Below are positions 46,137 through 56,344 of a stretch of DNA of 64,000 bases, piece after piece. Source of the stretch: Dorea longicatena (GTDB lineage: Bacteria; Bacillota; Clostridia; Lachnospirales; Lachnospiraceae); contig NZ_CP102280.1 in the NCBI RefSeq assembly GCF_025150085.1, forward strand, positions 2,677,001 to 2,741,000, in the 5' to 3' direction. Position numbers and translations under genes: made by a program. The stretch's first letter is position 1. Each line of letters begins with the position of its first letter. The notes beneath the pieces are model-generated. The model ran no database searches and was not told the origin of the DNA. It worked only from the letters and a program-made list of their open reading frames with translations.

Positions 46137-47183
46137 ATGAATTTATCCGATTTTTGCCGCCGGATCACAGGACCCGATACACGGCTTCTTCCGGAAAACC
46201 ATAAATTAGGCGCAAGACTTGTCTGTCCGGAATATTCCAAATCCGTTCAGGAAGTCAAGACGTATCCGTTACTCGGTCAGGACCGCAGCTTCTTATTATG
46301 CTGGAACTTCGATTCTCCCGGTAACCTGTATGCAACGATGATGCCGTCTCCGGAGAATTTCTGCTATCATTATTCCTATTCGGAAGGGAAATATACGCAG
46401 CTTCACACGCATGATTATCTGGAACTTTCCTATGTTGTGGAAGGAGAATTTCACCAACGGATATTGAATAAAGATGTAGTCTTTCAGAAAGGTGATCTCT
46501 GCCTGATCGACAAAAACTGTCTGCACCAGGACTGCCTGACAGACCAGTCTGGGGTCGTACTTTTTATCGGAATTGCCAACGATATGTTTACGGAGATCAT
46601 GAATGAGAACAGTACCCCGCAGAAGATTCTTTCCTTCCTGCAGTCTGCATTGTTAAAGCAAAAGGATGTCCAGCAATTTCTGCATTTCCGACCATCCGAC
46701 GGGGCAAGCGAATCTCTGGACGACAGTCTTTTGTTGCTTTTGAAAGAATCTTATTCGCCGGACAGTGGTTCCAGATATATTACAAAAGGTCTGTTATTCC
46801 GGATCTTCCGGATCTTAAGTACACAGTATGATTTTTCTCTTTCCAAAGAGCAGAAGCAGACGATGAACTGGATCGTATTCGAAGAGATTTCGGACTATAT
46901 CCGGGCACATTTCAGAGATATCACCATCCAGGATCTGGTGGATGAATTCCACTATCAGGAGGATTACTTCAACCGCCTGATCAAACGAAAGACCGGACTT
47001 ACCTATTCCGCTTATGTCCAGCAGATCCGGCTGGAACGTGCGGAACATCTGCTTGTGTCGACTGACAAGAGTATCGAAGAGATTGCCGATTCGGTAGGAT
47101 ATCATAACAAGGGATATTTCTACAAATTATTTCAGGAAAAATACGAAGAGACACCTGCAAGTTACAGACGTCATACAAGATAA
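46137..47183 (+). CDS. AraC-family transcriptional regulator
   Basis: 348 residues. N-terminal cupin sensor (HTHDYLELSYVVEGEF and LCLIDKNCLHQD, about 92-135) and a C-terminal pair of helix-turn-helix units (ITIQDLVDEFHYQEDYFNRLIKR; SIEEIADSVGYHNKGYFYKLFQ). Divergent from araA, so it most likely senses L-arabinose and controls the ara operon. A strong terminator follows. Confidence 0.9.
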   Translation: MNLSDFCRRITGPDTRLLPENHKLGARLVCPEYSKSVQEVKTYPLLGQDRSFLLCWNFDSPGNLYATMMPSPENFCYHYSYSEGKYTQLHTHDYLELSYVVEGEFHQRILNKDVVFQKGDLCLIDKNCLHQDCLTDQSGVVLFIGIANDMFTEIMNENSTPQKILSFLQSALLKQKDVQQFLHFRPSDGASESLDDSLLLLLKESYSPDSGSRYITKGLLFRIFRILSTQYDFSLSKEQKQTMNWIVFEEISDYIRAHFRDITIQDLVDEFHYQEDYFNRLIKRKTGLTYSAYVQQIRLERAEHLLVSTDKSIEEIADSVGYHNKGYFYKLFQEKYEETPASYRRHTR

Positions 47184-47195
47184 CGCACGCAATAC

Positions 47196-47227
47196 AAAAA
47201 GGATTCTGCAATGCAGAATCCTTTTTT
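47196..47227 (+). terminator. Terminator after the AraC-type gene
   Basis: AAAAAGGATTCTGC (47196-47209) with GCAGAATCCTTTTTT (47213-47227), 3-base loop, six T at the end. Confidence 0.9.
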
Positions 47228-47285
47228 GTACATAGATTTAATTTATATATATCATATTGAGGTTTGTCAGTTTTATGTATGATCT

Positions 47286-47957
47286 CTAATTCTTTTTCTT
47301 CATACTTCCGATGATTGACTGTAATACAATGAAGAAGCACAGTAATGCGGAAAGTGCGATACGTACCCACCAGCTGGAAAGTGTTCCCTGTGTGGTGATA
47401 AGACTTGAGATCGTTCCTTTGATCAATACACCAAAGACTGTACCAAATGGTGTTCCTACACCACCGCTTAACAGTGTACCACCGATAACGGAAGCTGAGA
47501 TCGCATCCATTTCAAGACCTTTGGCCTGCTCTACGAATCCGGAACAGCTGTTTAAGCAGAAGAGGAATCCGCCGCATCCTGCAAGCAGTCCGTCCAGAAC
47601 GACAATAAAGATCAGTATTGCGATGATAACAGTCGGATATATGTATGCCGGAATGAATTTTCCACGACGGCTGTATGATCCGATTGGGAGATAAATCTTA
47701 TAATTAGCCCATGCAAGGAATGTCTTATTTTTGATAGAAATCATATCAGTACTGATGATTGATGTCATACCACGTCCAAAGAACATACCTGCAAGTGATA
47801 CGATGAATGGCTGGATTTCAAGATAAGATACCAGGAATCCCTGAACGATACCAAAAAGGAGTCCGATCAGAAGTGCGATGGCAACTGCCAGAAATACAAG
47901 TCCTACCGCCGCGACAACTCTTGTCCAGTTTTTTCTTCCATTCCCTGTTTCACTCAT
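47286..47957 (-). pseudogene. Truncated ribose-type sugar ABC permease (RbsC/YtfT-like)
   Basis: 223 residues where the family has about 320-345. QGFLVSYLEIQPFIVSLAGM and IGGTLLSGGVGTPFGTVFG are the typical RbsC/YtfT motifs. The first about 80 residues (the DLSVGS region) are missing, and the segment between IIAILIFIVVL and LDGLLAGCGG has lost the cytoplasmic loop. The start still has an AGGAGGAC site. No ATPase or binding protein is near. Probably a relic of an arabinose/galactofuranose importer; it could in theory still be made. Confidence 0.6.
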
Positions 47958-48074
47958 AAAAAAAGTCCTCCTATAATATGTAAACAGCTAATGGCTATTA
48001 TACACTAATTATAGAAGAACTTCTTCATTACTTATATAATTTTATTTACGAAAATAGTTCGTTTTTTTGCGATT

Positions 48075-48491
48075 CTAAATATCCCCGCGTCTGTTTCTGG
48101 ACGCTTTCAGTCGTGTCATGGCACGGGCCATAGAAGCCTGTGACAGATAATACTCCTGAATGCTCTGCTTCTGACGAAGCTGTTCTTCGGCACGTTCCTT
48201 TGCTTCCTCTGCACGCTTCACATCGATGTCTTCCGGACGCTCTGCCGTATTAACCAGTACAGAAGCACGGTTATTCACGATCTCTGCAAATCCCTTGGAT
48301 ACAACCGCTGTTACCCACTCACCATCAGGCTTGCGGAAACGCAGTTCTCCGATCTCCACTGCGATGACCATGTTCTCATGATGAGCCAGAATACCTTTCT
48401 CCCCGTCGATCGTCGGGATGACCAGATATTCACATTTACCATCGTAGAAGACCTTATCCGTAGATATAATTTTCAATGAAAATGTGCTCAT
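48075..48491 (-). CDS. atpC: F-type ATP synthase epsilon subunit
   Basis: 138 residues. Beta-sandwich (FSLKIISTDKVFYDGKC, IPTIDGEKGILAHHENMV) and a two-helix C-terminal tail that can inhibit hydrolysis. Last gene of the atp operon, 1 base after atpD. Confidence 0.96.
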   Translation of the reverse strand: MSTFSLKIISTDKVFYDGKCEYLVIPTIDGEKGILAHHENMVIAVEIGELRFRKPDGEWVTAVVSKGFAEIVNNRASVLVNTAERPEDIDVKRAEEAKERAEEQLRQKQSIQEYYLSQASMARAMTRLKASRNRRGDI

Positions 48492-48492
48492 A

Positions 48493-49974
<1,482 letters not shown>

Positions 49975-50877
49975 TTACTTCCGTTTCTGCGCATTGGCTC
50001 CGCCGATGATCTCTGTCAATTCCTGTGTGATGTCTGCCTGACGGACACGGTTATAAGTAATATTTAATTCATTCAGCATATCTGTTGCACTGTCTGTTGC
50101 ATTCTGCATTGCCTGCATTCTGGCATTATGCTCACTGCAGTAGGCCTCTACCAGGCATCCATATACGATACCGTTGATGTAGTTCGGAACAATGTTCGCC
50201 ATCACACTGTGTGTAGATGGCCAGAACACCATATCTTCCTGATACAGTCCGGTTCCGACAAGAGCCGGCATATCTTCCGGAAGGAAGGTTGTCTTCTTCA
50301 TAGGAAGAAGCTTCTGTTCCTCCGTCTCTGCTGTCATTGCATTGATCATACGTGTATATACGATGTGGATCTCGTCCAGATCTCCATTTCTGAACTGCTC
50401 TACCATCTCCGAAGAAATGATTCTCGATCTGTGTAATGTCGGATTCTGAACGGTGTAACGGAACTGAGTATCCATCTCAATTCCTTCCCTCTTGGCAAAG
50501 TACTGTCTTCCAGCTTCTCCAAGTACGAATAATTTGTGTTTTCCCGGTTTTTTTAACAGTTCTTCCGTTGCCTTGATCACGTTATGATTATATGCTCCTG
50601 CAAGTCCTTTATCTGCGGTGACAACGATATAGCCAATCTTTCTTTCCTCAGCCGGGATACTCTCACGGCCATCAAAGAACTGGCTGTGCATATCCGGCAC
50701 ATGCCGCAAAATTCTGGCGATCTCTGCCTGCATGGCATAGAAGAAAGGTTCTGTGTCAGCAAGCTTTTTCTTGGCCTGTTTCATCTTCGAAGAAGAGATC
50801 AGATACATGGCATTTGTTATCTTTCTCGTCTCTTCGATGCTGGCCATTCTTTCCTTAATCTCTTTTGCATTTGCCAT
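49975..50877 (-). CDS. atpG: F-type ATP synthase gamma subunit
   Basis: 300 residues. Coiled-coil ends (KEIKERMASIEETRKITNAMYLISSSKMKQA and the C-terminal NRVRQADITQELTEIIGGANA) frame a central Rossmann-like domain with VVTADKGLAGAYN. It is the rotating shaft. An N-terminal SSS replaces the usual VA(A/S)SK. Confidence 0.96.
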   Translation of the reverse strand: MANAKEIKERMASIEETRKITNAMYLISSSKMKQAKKKLADTEPFFYAMQAEIARILRHVPDMHSQFFDGRESIPAEERKIGYIVVTADKGLAGAYNHNVIKATEELLKKPGKHKLFVLGEAGRQYFAKREGIEMDTQFRYTVQNPTLHRSRIISSEMVEQFRNGDLDEIHIVYTRMINAMTAETEEQKLLPMKKTTFLPEDMPALVGTGLYQEDMVFWPSTHSVMANIVPNYINGIVYGCLVEAYCSEHNARMQAMQNATDSATDMLNELNITYNRVRQADITQELTEIIGGANAQKRK

Positions 50878-50889
50878 AGCTACACCCGC

Positions 50890-52410
50890 TTATCTTCTTT
50901 CCTTGAATTCCTTTGCTGCTGCAAGAATCTGCTCTTTCAGTTCATCATCCAGAACTTTCTTCTCATCGATCGCTTTGCCGATTTCTTTATGTTCTCTGTC
51001 GAAGAATGCAAGCATATCCATCTGGAATTCTTTGATCTTCTTTGTGTCAATATCAAGCATCAGTTTATTAGTAGCGACACAAAGTGTGATAACCTGCTCA
51101 TGAAGACTTAACGGACGTCCCAGAGGCTGTTTCAAAAGTTCTGTCAGACAACTTCCGTATTTCAGCTGATTCTTTGTTGCCTCGTCAAGGTCTGAACTGA
51201 ACTGGGTAAATGATTCCATCTCTCGTGCCTGTGCCAGGTCGATACGAACACTACCACTGGCTTTCTTCATAGCCTTTGTCTGTGCAGCTCCACCTACACG
51301 GGATACAGAAAGACCAACGTTAACGGCCGGACGCATACCGGCATTGAACAGGTCACTCTCCAGGAAGATCTGTCCGTCTGTGATGGAGATAACGTTGGTA
51401 GGAATGTATGCAGATACATCTCCTGCCTGTGTCTCAATGATCGGAAGTGCTGTGATAGAACCACCGCCTGCTTCCTCGCTTAATCGGCTGCTTCGTTCAA
51501 GCAGTCTTGAATGTAAGTAGAATACATCACCAGGATAAGCTTCTCGTCCAGGTGAACGTCCAAGTAACAGAGAAATGGCACGGTAAGCTACCGCATGTTT
51601 GGAAAGATCATCATATACGATCAATACATCTTTTCCCTGATACATGAAATACTCTGCAAGTGCTGTTGCTGAATAAGGTACGATATACTGAAGCGGTGCA
51701 CACTCACTGGCTGTTGAGCAGAATACCGTGGTGTAATCCAGTGCATCATGTGCTTTTAAGTCATTTACAAGTCTTGCTACGGTTGATGCTTTCTGTCCGA
51801 TGGCTACATAGATACAGATGACATCTTTTCCCTTCTGGTTGATGATCGTATCGGTTGCAATGGATGTCTTACCTGTCTGTCTGTCACCGATGATCAACTC
51901 TCTCTGTCCACGTCCGATTGGGAACATGGAATCGATTGAAAGGATACCTGTCTCAAGCGGAACGCTTACCGACTTACGGTCAACGATTCCCGGTGCCTCA
52001 TTCTCTACCGGACGATATCCGTCGGCTTTGATCTCACCTTTTCCGTCGATTGGTGCTCCAAGAGCATCTACGATTCTTCCGATATAGCCTTCACCTACCG
52101 GAATACCTGCTTTTTTACCTGTACGGCACACTTTTGTGCCCTGTTTGATCTCTGAATCATCTCCGAACAGGATACAGCTGATCTCATTTTCCTTGATATC
52201 CTGTACCATACCCTTAAGACCAGTCTCCAATGTGACGATCTCGCCATACATTGCGTGGTCGATTCCGTATACGGAGGCGATTCCATCACCAACAGAGATA
52301 ACGGTACCAACTTCCTGATCTCTGCTTATTACATCATAATTCTTTATCTCTTCTTTTAATATAGAGATAATTTCATCTGAGCTGATTGCACTCAATTCCT
52401 TCACCTCCAT
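50890..52410 (-). CDS. atpA: F-type ATP synthase alpha subunit
   Basis: 506 residues. P-loop [50 protein letters not shown]. Non-catalytic nucleotide sites in the head. Starts 1 base after atpH ends. Confidence 0.98.
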   Translation of the reverse strand: MEVKELSAISSDEIISILKEEIKNYDVISRDQEVGTVISVGDGIASVYGIDHAMYGEIVTLETGLKGMVQDIKENEISCILFGDDSEIKQGTKVCRTGKKAGIPVGEGYIGRIVDALGAPIDGKGEIKADGYRPVENEAPGIVDRKSVSVPLETGILSIDSMFPIGRGQRELIIGDRQTGKTSIATDTIINQKGKDVICIYVAIGQKASTVARLVNDLKAHDALDYTTVFCSTASECAPLQYIVPYSATALAEYFMYQGKDVLIVYDDLSKHAVAYRAISLLLGRSPGREAYPGDVFYLHSRLLERSSRLSEEAGGGSITALPIIETQAGDVSAYIPTNVISITDGQIFLESDLFNAGMRPAVNVGLSVSRVGGAAQTKAMKKASGSVRIDLAQAREMESFTQFSSDLDEATKNQLKYGSCLTELLKQPLGRPLSLHEQVITLCVATNKLMLDIDTKKIKEFQMDMLAFFDREHKEIGKAIDEKKVLDDELKEQILAAAKEFKERR

Positions 52411-52411
52411 G

Positions 52412-52951
52412 TTAATTCGTTAATTTCCGCTCTAAGCGGTTCAGACGGCCCTGCACACTGTAGTCATATTCTTTTCCGTCAACCTGCAGGATGAATCCGC
52501 CGATCAGTGCCTTGTCTTCTGCCATAACCCATTTGATGTCTCCGGCACCGTATTTCTTCTTGATAAAGTCACCCATCTGTTTCTTTTGTTCTTCACTTGG
52601 AAGCGCTGTATAACGAAGATAGACTGTCTTAACTCCTGCTGCCTGATTCTGTAATTCTTCGTATGCCGCAAAGATCTGTTCTGCGATCGTCATCTTTTCA
52701 TGATCGCAGACAACCTTCAGAAATGTTCTCATTTCTTCTGAAAATACTTTATCAATGATATTGTGTTTTGTCTCTTTTGTGATCACTGGATTAACCAGTG
52801 CTGCTTTCAATTCCTGTGATTTTTCGAAAATATTCCCTGCCTCCAGGACAGCTTCTTTCGAAATACCAAGTTCATTCAGAACTTTCGCATACCGGAGGGC
52901 TGCCACCTGGCAGAATACCGGCTCTGCTTCTTTTCTATTCTTCGCTGTCAT
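52412..52951 (-). CDS. atpH: F-type ATP synthase delta subunit
   Basis: About 179 residues. [11 protein letters not shown] near the N-terminus and [32 protein letters not shown] at the end are typical. It caps the head and binds subunit b. I prefer the ATG at 52949-52951, which has an AGGTGA site 5 bases upstream; an ATG 15 bases earlier gives a longer overlap with atpF. Confidence 0.93.
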   Translation of the reverse strand: MTAKNRKEAEPVFCQVAALRYAKVLNELGISKEAVLEAGNIFEKSQELKAALVNPVITKETKHNIIDKVFSEEMRTFLKVVCDHEKMTIAEQIFAAYEELQNQAAGVKTVYLRYTALPSEEQKKQMGDFIKKKYGAGDIKWVMAEDKALIGGFILQVDGKEYDYSVQGRLNRLERKLTN

Positions 52952-53432
52952 GGGAATCACCTGCATCTTTCAAAAACTGGTCATATGCATTCACGCCGCT
53001 TATGTTGTCAGCATTCTCAAGTAATATCTTCTTCGCAGCATCCATTGCCAGCCCTGCAACCTGTGCCTTCATATCATCAAAGGCCTGTTCTCTTTCCTGA
53101 TTCAGGCTTTCTCTTGCTGTCTTCATAACCTTGTCTGCCTTTTCGTTAGCCTCGTTCAGGATCTGGTTGTATTCCTGTTTTGCATCCAGTTTCGCCTGTT
53201 CGATCATCTTTGTGGATTCTTCTTTTGCTCCATTCAGTGCATCTTCATACTGTTTCTTCAGAGCATGGGCTTTGTCCTGCTCTTCATTCGCGTGGCTGAT
53301 TCCGTCTGCAATCATCTTTTCCCGCTTTTCCATAATGTCCATGACCGGGCGAAACAGGAATTTTCTGAGAATCAGATACAGAACGATCAGGTTGATGATC
53401 GTCAGTACCAGATTAAAATCTATTCTCAGCAT
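52935..53432 (-). CDS. atpF: F-type ATP synthase b subunit
   Basis: 165 residues. One membrane helix (FNLVLTIINLIVLYLIL) followed by a long charged coiled coil, ending DAAKKILLENAD. Peripheral stalk. Overlaps atpH by about 17 bases. Confidence 0.95.
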   Translation of the reverse strand: MLRIDFNLVLTIINLIVLYLILRKFLFRPVMDIMEKREKMIADGISHANEEQDKAHALKKQYEDALNGAKEESTKMIEQAKLDAKQEYNQILNEANEKADKVMKTARESLNQEREQAFDDMKAQVAGLAMDAAKKILLENADNISGVNAYDQFLKDAGDSHDSEE

Positions 53433-53482
53433 ATATCTCTACCTGCCTTTCCCTTCTTTTAATCTGTTATCGTCAGCAAACA

Positions 53483-53710
53483 TTATTTCAAAAGAAGGAC
53501 GATCAGAAGTGCGATAATGAAACCGTAAATAGCGGTTGCCTCTGCAAGTGCACAACCAAGGATCAGGGAAGTTCTGATCTTTCCGTCTGCTTCCGGCTGT
53601 CTTGCGATAGCATCTACTGCTTTGCTTGTTGCGATTCCGATACCAACACCGGCTCCGATACCTGTAAGTACTGCGATACCTGCTCCAATTGCGATAATTG
53701 TTCCACTCAT
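53483..53710 (-). CDS. atpE: F-type ATP synthase c subunit, H+-type
   Basis: 75 residues, two membrane helices joined by the polar loop ARQPEA. The ion site is E57 in AEATAIYG. The Na+ signature (Gln in helix 1 and Glu-Ser in helix 2, as in Ilyobacter) is absent: the helix 1 position is I24 and the residue after E57 is Ala. So a proton-driven ring is expected. Confidence 0.96.
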   Translation of the reverse strand: MSGTIIAIGAGIAVLTGIGAGVGIGIATSKAVDAIARQPEADGKIRTSLILGCALAEATAIYGFIIALLIVLLLK

Positions 53711-53774
53711 AATTTGTTCTCCTTTTCTTGTCTTAAGTTTTCTTATACTAAATGTTGTAAATGTCTGATTCGTC

Positions 53775-54479
53775 TTATTCCATCTCTTCTGTCATAAATA
53801 ATGCAGTTAAGAATACGAATACATATGCCTGTAATAATCCGTCAAATATATCAAAATAAAAACTAAACGGTATCGGCACGATTAACGGAACGACCTCTTT
53901 GATCAGTTCCATGACTACAAATCCGCCTAACATATTACCAAACAGTCGCATACAAAGCGACAGCGGACGGATCACGATCTCCAGTATCATGATTGGTGCT
54001 ACGATCGGCACTGGCTTTGCAAAATGTTTGCACCAGTGAACCAGACCATTTCTATGGATACCGGACCACTCGATCACGAACATACTCATAACGGCAAGTG
54101 CGATTGTTACGTTCATGTCCTTTGTCGGAGGCTTGAATCCTAACAGTCCGATGACATTTGATATTGCCAGATAAAGTGCAACCGTCATCAGATATGGAAT
54201 ATAGCCCTTGTTTTCTTTTCCTATAATACCTTCAAAGAAATCCTGTGCCCAGCCGATCACTGATTCCAGCATAAGCTGTACCTTTCCCGGTTTCTCTATA
54301 CTTAGATTCCTTACGAATACTATACTGAGAATAGTAAGAACCGCCATGATGATCCAAGTTACAACAACACCTTCGTCAACAGCGATTCCTCCAAATACCG
54401 GGATCGTAAATACGGTTTCACAGTTAAGTTCTTTAACAAGGCTTTCAACAAGCTTTTCCGTACTATCCCCTTCCTTCAT
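53775..54479 (-). CDS. atpB: F-type ATP synthase a subunit
   Basis: 234 residues, five to six membrane helices. The essential Arg is in [12 protein letters not shown], and the C-terminal helix has [21 protein letters not shown]. First gene of the operon. The only good promoter would put the RNA start within about 6 bases of the ATG, so translation may be leaderless or there is another promoter. Confidence 0.95.
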   Translation of the reverse strand: MKEGDSTEKLVESLVKELNCETVFTIPVFGGIAVDEGVVVTWIIMAVLTILSIVFVRNLSIEKPGKVQLMLESVIGWAQDFFEGIIGKENKGYIPYLMTVALYLAISNVIGLLGFKPPTKDMNVTIALAVMSMFVIEWSGIHRNGLVHWCKHFAKPVPIVAPIMILEIVIRPLSLCMRLFGNMLGGFVVMELIKEVVPLIVPIPFSFYFDIFDGLLQAYVFVFLTALFMTEEME

Positions 54480-54491
54480 AATTTTTTTGCT

Positions 54492-54520
54492 AGTTTACAG
54501 CCATTTTTTGAAAATGTCAA
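54492..54520 (-). promoter_or_regulatory. Promoter of the atp operon
   Basis: TTGACA (54515-54520), 17 bases, TAAACT (54492-54497) on the minus strand. The predicted start is near 54485, very close to the atpB start codon at 54479. Confidence 0.65.
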
Positions 54521-54540
54521 TCATTTTGTCTAATGGTCAT

Positions 54541-54838
54541 TTTGCTTAATTTTTTATTATTTTTTTGTGTATTTTTACTTTTATTTATTTTAATTTTTCC
54601 GTTTTTCTCATCAAATTTCCACGTCAAAATGGTAGTTCCAATCTTCGTCCTTTTTTTCACAAGGAAAATGCACAATTTTTATTTTTCATTTCCTGTCTTT
54701 TTCTACAAAACGATATTTTTCTTCAATTTTCTTCTTGATAAAATGTCCTCATTGTCTCATCTCCAAAAAACGACATTTTATATTAATTGTATATTGCATT
54801 CTCCGTAAATAGCGGCTCTTTATGCACCTATAGTATAG
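54541..54838. other. AT-rich region without a supported gene
   Basis: About 300 bases of T-rich DNA upstream of atpB. A 91-codon plus-strand frame exists but has no ribosome-binding site and a Phe/Leu-rich translation expected from T-rich DNA. I see no RNA motif. Confidence 0.6.
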
Positions 54839-54840
54839 AA

Positions 54841-54878
54841 AACCTGCTACCTGCCACTTCTTTTGAACACATAGCAAC
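54841..54878. repeat. Dispersed hairpin repeat, copy C
   Basis: AACCTGCTACCTGCCACTTC followed by TTTTGAACACATAGCAA. The stem TGCTA/TAGCA replaces GCCAT/ATGGC of copy A, so paired bases changed together. It abuts a terminator, as copy A does. Confidence 0.55.
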
Positions 54879-54924
54879 AAAAAAGGAGTGTAACAACTTT
54901 TTTTAGCCGTTACACTCCTTTTTT
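54879..54924. terminator. Strong terminator, T tract on both strands
   Basis: AAAAAAGGAGTGTAAC (54879-54894) pairs with GTTACACTCCTTTTTT (54909-54924). It follows the minus-strand DUF3006-like gene. Confidence 0.88.
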
Positions 54925-55005
54925 CGTTATTTAATTTTGTATCTCAATTTTATATGTATCATCATTCAAAATTGATATATCCGTTCTCTTTGGTATTTTA
55001 TTCTT

Positions 55006-55191
55006 TTAATCGGCGATGATCCGGTACTGCAGATTCTCATATAAAAGCTTATTCCCTTCCATGATATCTCCCGGCAACAATGCTCTTGCCACCGTCTTGG
55101 TTTCTTCCGGATCATGCTTAAGTGCATCGACACGTCTGAGTTCTGCGTAATCACCATCAATCTTCTCGACTACATAAATACATGTTAACAT
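55006..55191 (-). CDS. Small DUF3006-like protein
   Basis: 61 residues. CIYVVEKIDGDYAELRRVD and LPGDIMEGNKLLYENLQYRI fit a small beta-barrel of the DUF3006 type. The ATG at 55189-55191 has a GGAGGC site; the frame runs 10 codons further up. Divergent from the XRE gene. Function unknown. Confidence 0.6.
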   Translation of the reverse strand: MLTCIYVVEKIDGDYAELRRVDALKHDPEETKTVARALLPGDIMEGNKLLYENLQYRIIAD

Positions 55192-55285
55192 AATTTTGCC
55201 TCCTTTTTTCTGTCTTATCATCCTGTCTTTTGTATAAGTTGGTTTAATTATACTATCTTTAATTCAAAAAGTAAATTTTTCTGTA

Positions 55286-55314
55286 TTGATTATTGCTAAG
55301 ATTTATAATAATAT
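55286..55314 (+). promoter_or_regulatory. Promoter of the XRE gene
   Basis: TTGATT (55286-55291), 17 bases, TAATAT (55309-55314), about 50 bases before the ATG. Confidence 0.6.
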
Positions 55315-55362
55315 ATACTTATATAAATTCGTTATACATTACATATTAAAAGGAGCCTTGCA

Positions 55363-55704
55363 ATGAACGAAGTGGATTTTTCAAAAGTGGGATTAAAAAT
55401 GAAACAATTAAGGAGTGAGCGTGGAATCACTCAGGAACAGGTTGCCAAAGATCTGAACTGTACTGTTCCTTTCGTCAGTAATGTCGAAAACAATCGAGCA
55501 AAGCTTAATTTAAGAGTTCTTCTTTATTACTCTAAGCTCTGCAACGTATCCGTGGATACTATTCTGGATGCCGGAAGAGATATTCCTCCTCTGGATGAGA
55601 AAGAGCATCAGTTAAATGATGAGATGCTGAATGTATTCCGTGGTTTTTCTGTAACAGAAAAAGAAAAGATCATCAAGATGTTACGCATCTGGCAGGAGAA
55701 ATAA
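55363..55704 (+). CDS. XRE-family transcriptional regulator
   Basis: 113 residues. HTH at about 11-65 (LKMKQLRSERGITQEQVAKDLNC...PFVSNVENNRAKLN) and a C-terminal helical tail. AAGGAGCC site before the ATG. The TAA stop lies in the loop of its own terminator. Target unknown; possibly itself or the divergent DUF3006-like gene. Confidence 0.9.
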   Translation: MNEVDFSKVGLKMKQLRSERGITQEQVAKDLNCTVPFVSNVENNRAKLNLRVLLYYSKLCNVSVDTILDAGRDIPPLDEKEHQLNDEMLNVFRGFSVTEKEKIIKMLRIWQEK

Positions 55705-55718
55705 TCTCCTGCCCTTTT
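55691..55718 (+). terminator. Terminator overlapping the XRE stop codon
   Basis: GGCAGGAGA (55691-55699) with TCTCCTGCC (55705-55713), a 5-base loop that holds the TAA, then CTTTTTAT. Confidence 0.85.
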
Positions 55719-55736
55719 TATACCCAAGTATGCAAG

Positions 55737-55788
55737 AGGACCTGCCAGCGGCCAAAGCATCCGTAATGAGCTGCCAATGGCAGGTCCT
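55737..55788. repeat. Inverted repeat related to the dispersed hairpins (copy E)
   Basis: AGGACCTGCCA (55737-55747) and TGGCAGGTCCT (55778-55788) form an 11-bp stem. CCTGCCA at the left and ATGGC at the right are shared with copy A; the centre differs. Confidence 0.5.
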
Positions 55789-55806
55789 GTAGATTTCTAT
55801 ATTTTG

Positions 55807-56328
55807 TTAAAAATCCTTAAGCACAACCGTTCCCTGATTCCGGCTTTCCTGTACATCAATGATTCTCTGATTCTGGCTTCCTCTGAACACCAGTGTTACA
55901 TCTTTTAATTCTTCCTTGAATTCTCCGTCTACCAGTACATCAATATACGACAGCATCTCCTCTGTCACATCTGTATGGACACATCCTCCCGGAACCATAT
56001 CACGGTCAAAAAGATACCCACTGTAACACCAGATATCTTTCTGCGGATAAGTTTCTCTTATCTTCTTAAGGAGCTTTACCAGTTCCAGCTGGTTCTCCGG
56101 TTCGAACGGTTCACCACCCAGAAGCGTAAATCCCTGGACAAAACCAGCCCCCAGCAATCTTAATATTTCTGCTTCTGTCTCTTCTGTATAGTGCTGGCCG
56201 AATCCGAAATCCCATGTCTCTGCATTAAAGCAGCCTTTGCAGTGATGTCTGCAGCCTGATACGAACAAACTGACTCTTACGCCGGGTCCGTCTGCAATAT
56301 CACACTCTTTGATATTTCCGTAATTCAT
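55807..56328 (-). CDS. nrdG: Anaerobic ribonucleotide reductase activating protein
   Basis: About 173 residues. Radical SAM cluster CX3CX2C at C26, C30 and C33 (SGCRHHCKGC), then LLGGEPFEPENQ. It makes the glycyl radical on NrdD. The ATG at 56326-56328 gives MNYGNIKECD; a GTG 24 bases upstream is possible. nrdD is upstream, but separated by the cyuA-like gene, an unusual order. Confidence 0.93.
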   Translation of the reverse strand: MNYGNIKECDIADGPGVRVSLFVSGCRHHCKGCFNAETWDFGFGQHYTEETEAEILRLLGAGFVQGFTLLGGEPFEPENQLELVKLLKKIRETYPQKDIWCYSGYLFDRDMVPGGCVHTDVTEEMLSYIDVLVDGEFKEELKDVTLVFRGSQNQRIIDVQESRNQGTVVLKDF

Positions 56329-56344
56329 AATCTGTATACTCTCC

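Noticed and set aside
54533..54808. 91-codon plus-strand ORF
   Set aside because: T-rich DNA giving Phe/Leu runs, no ribosome-binding site, and no family resemblance.
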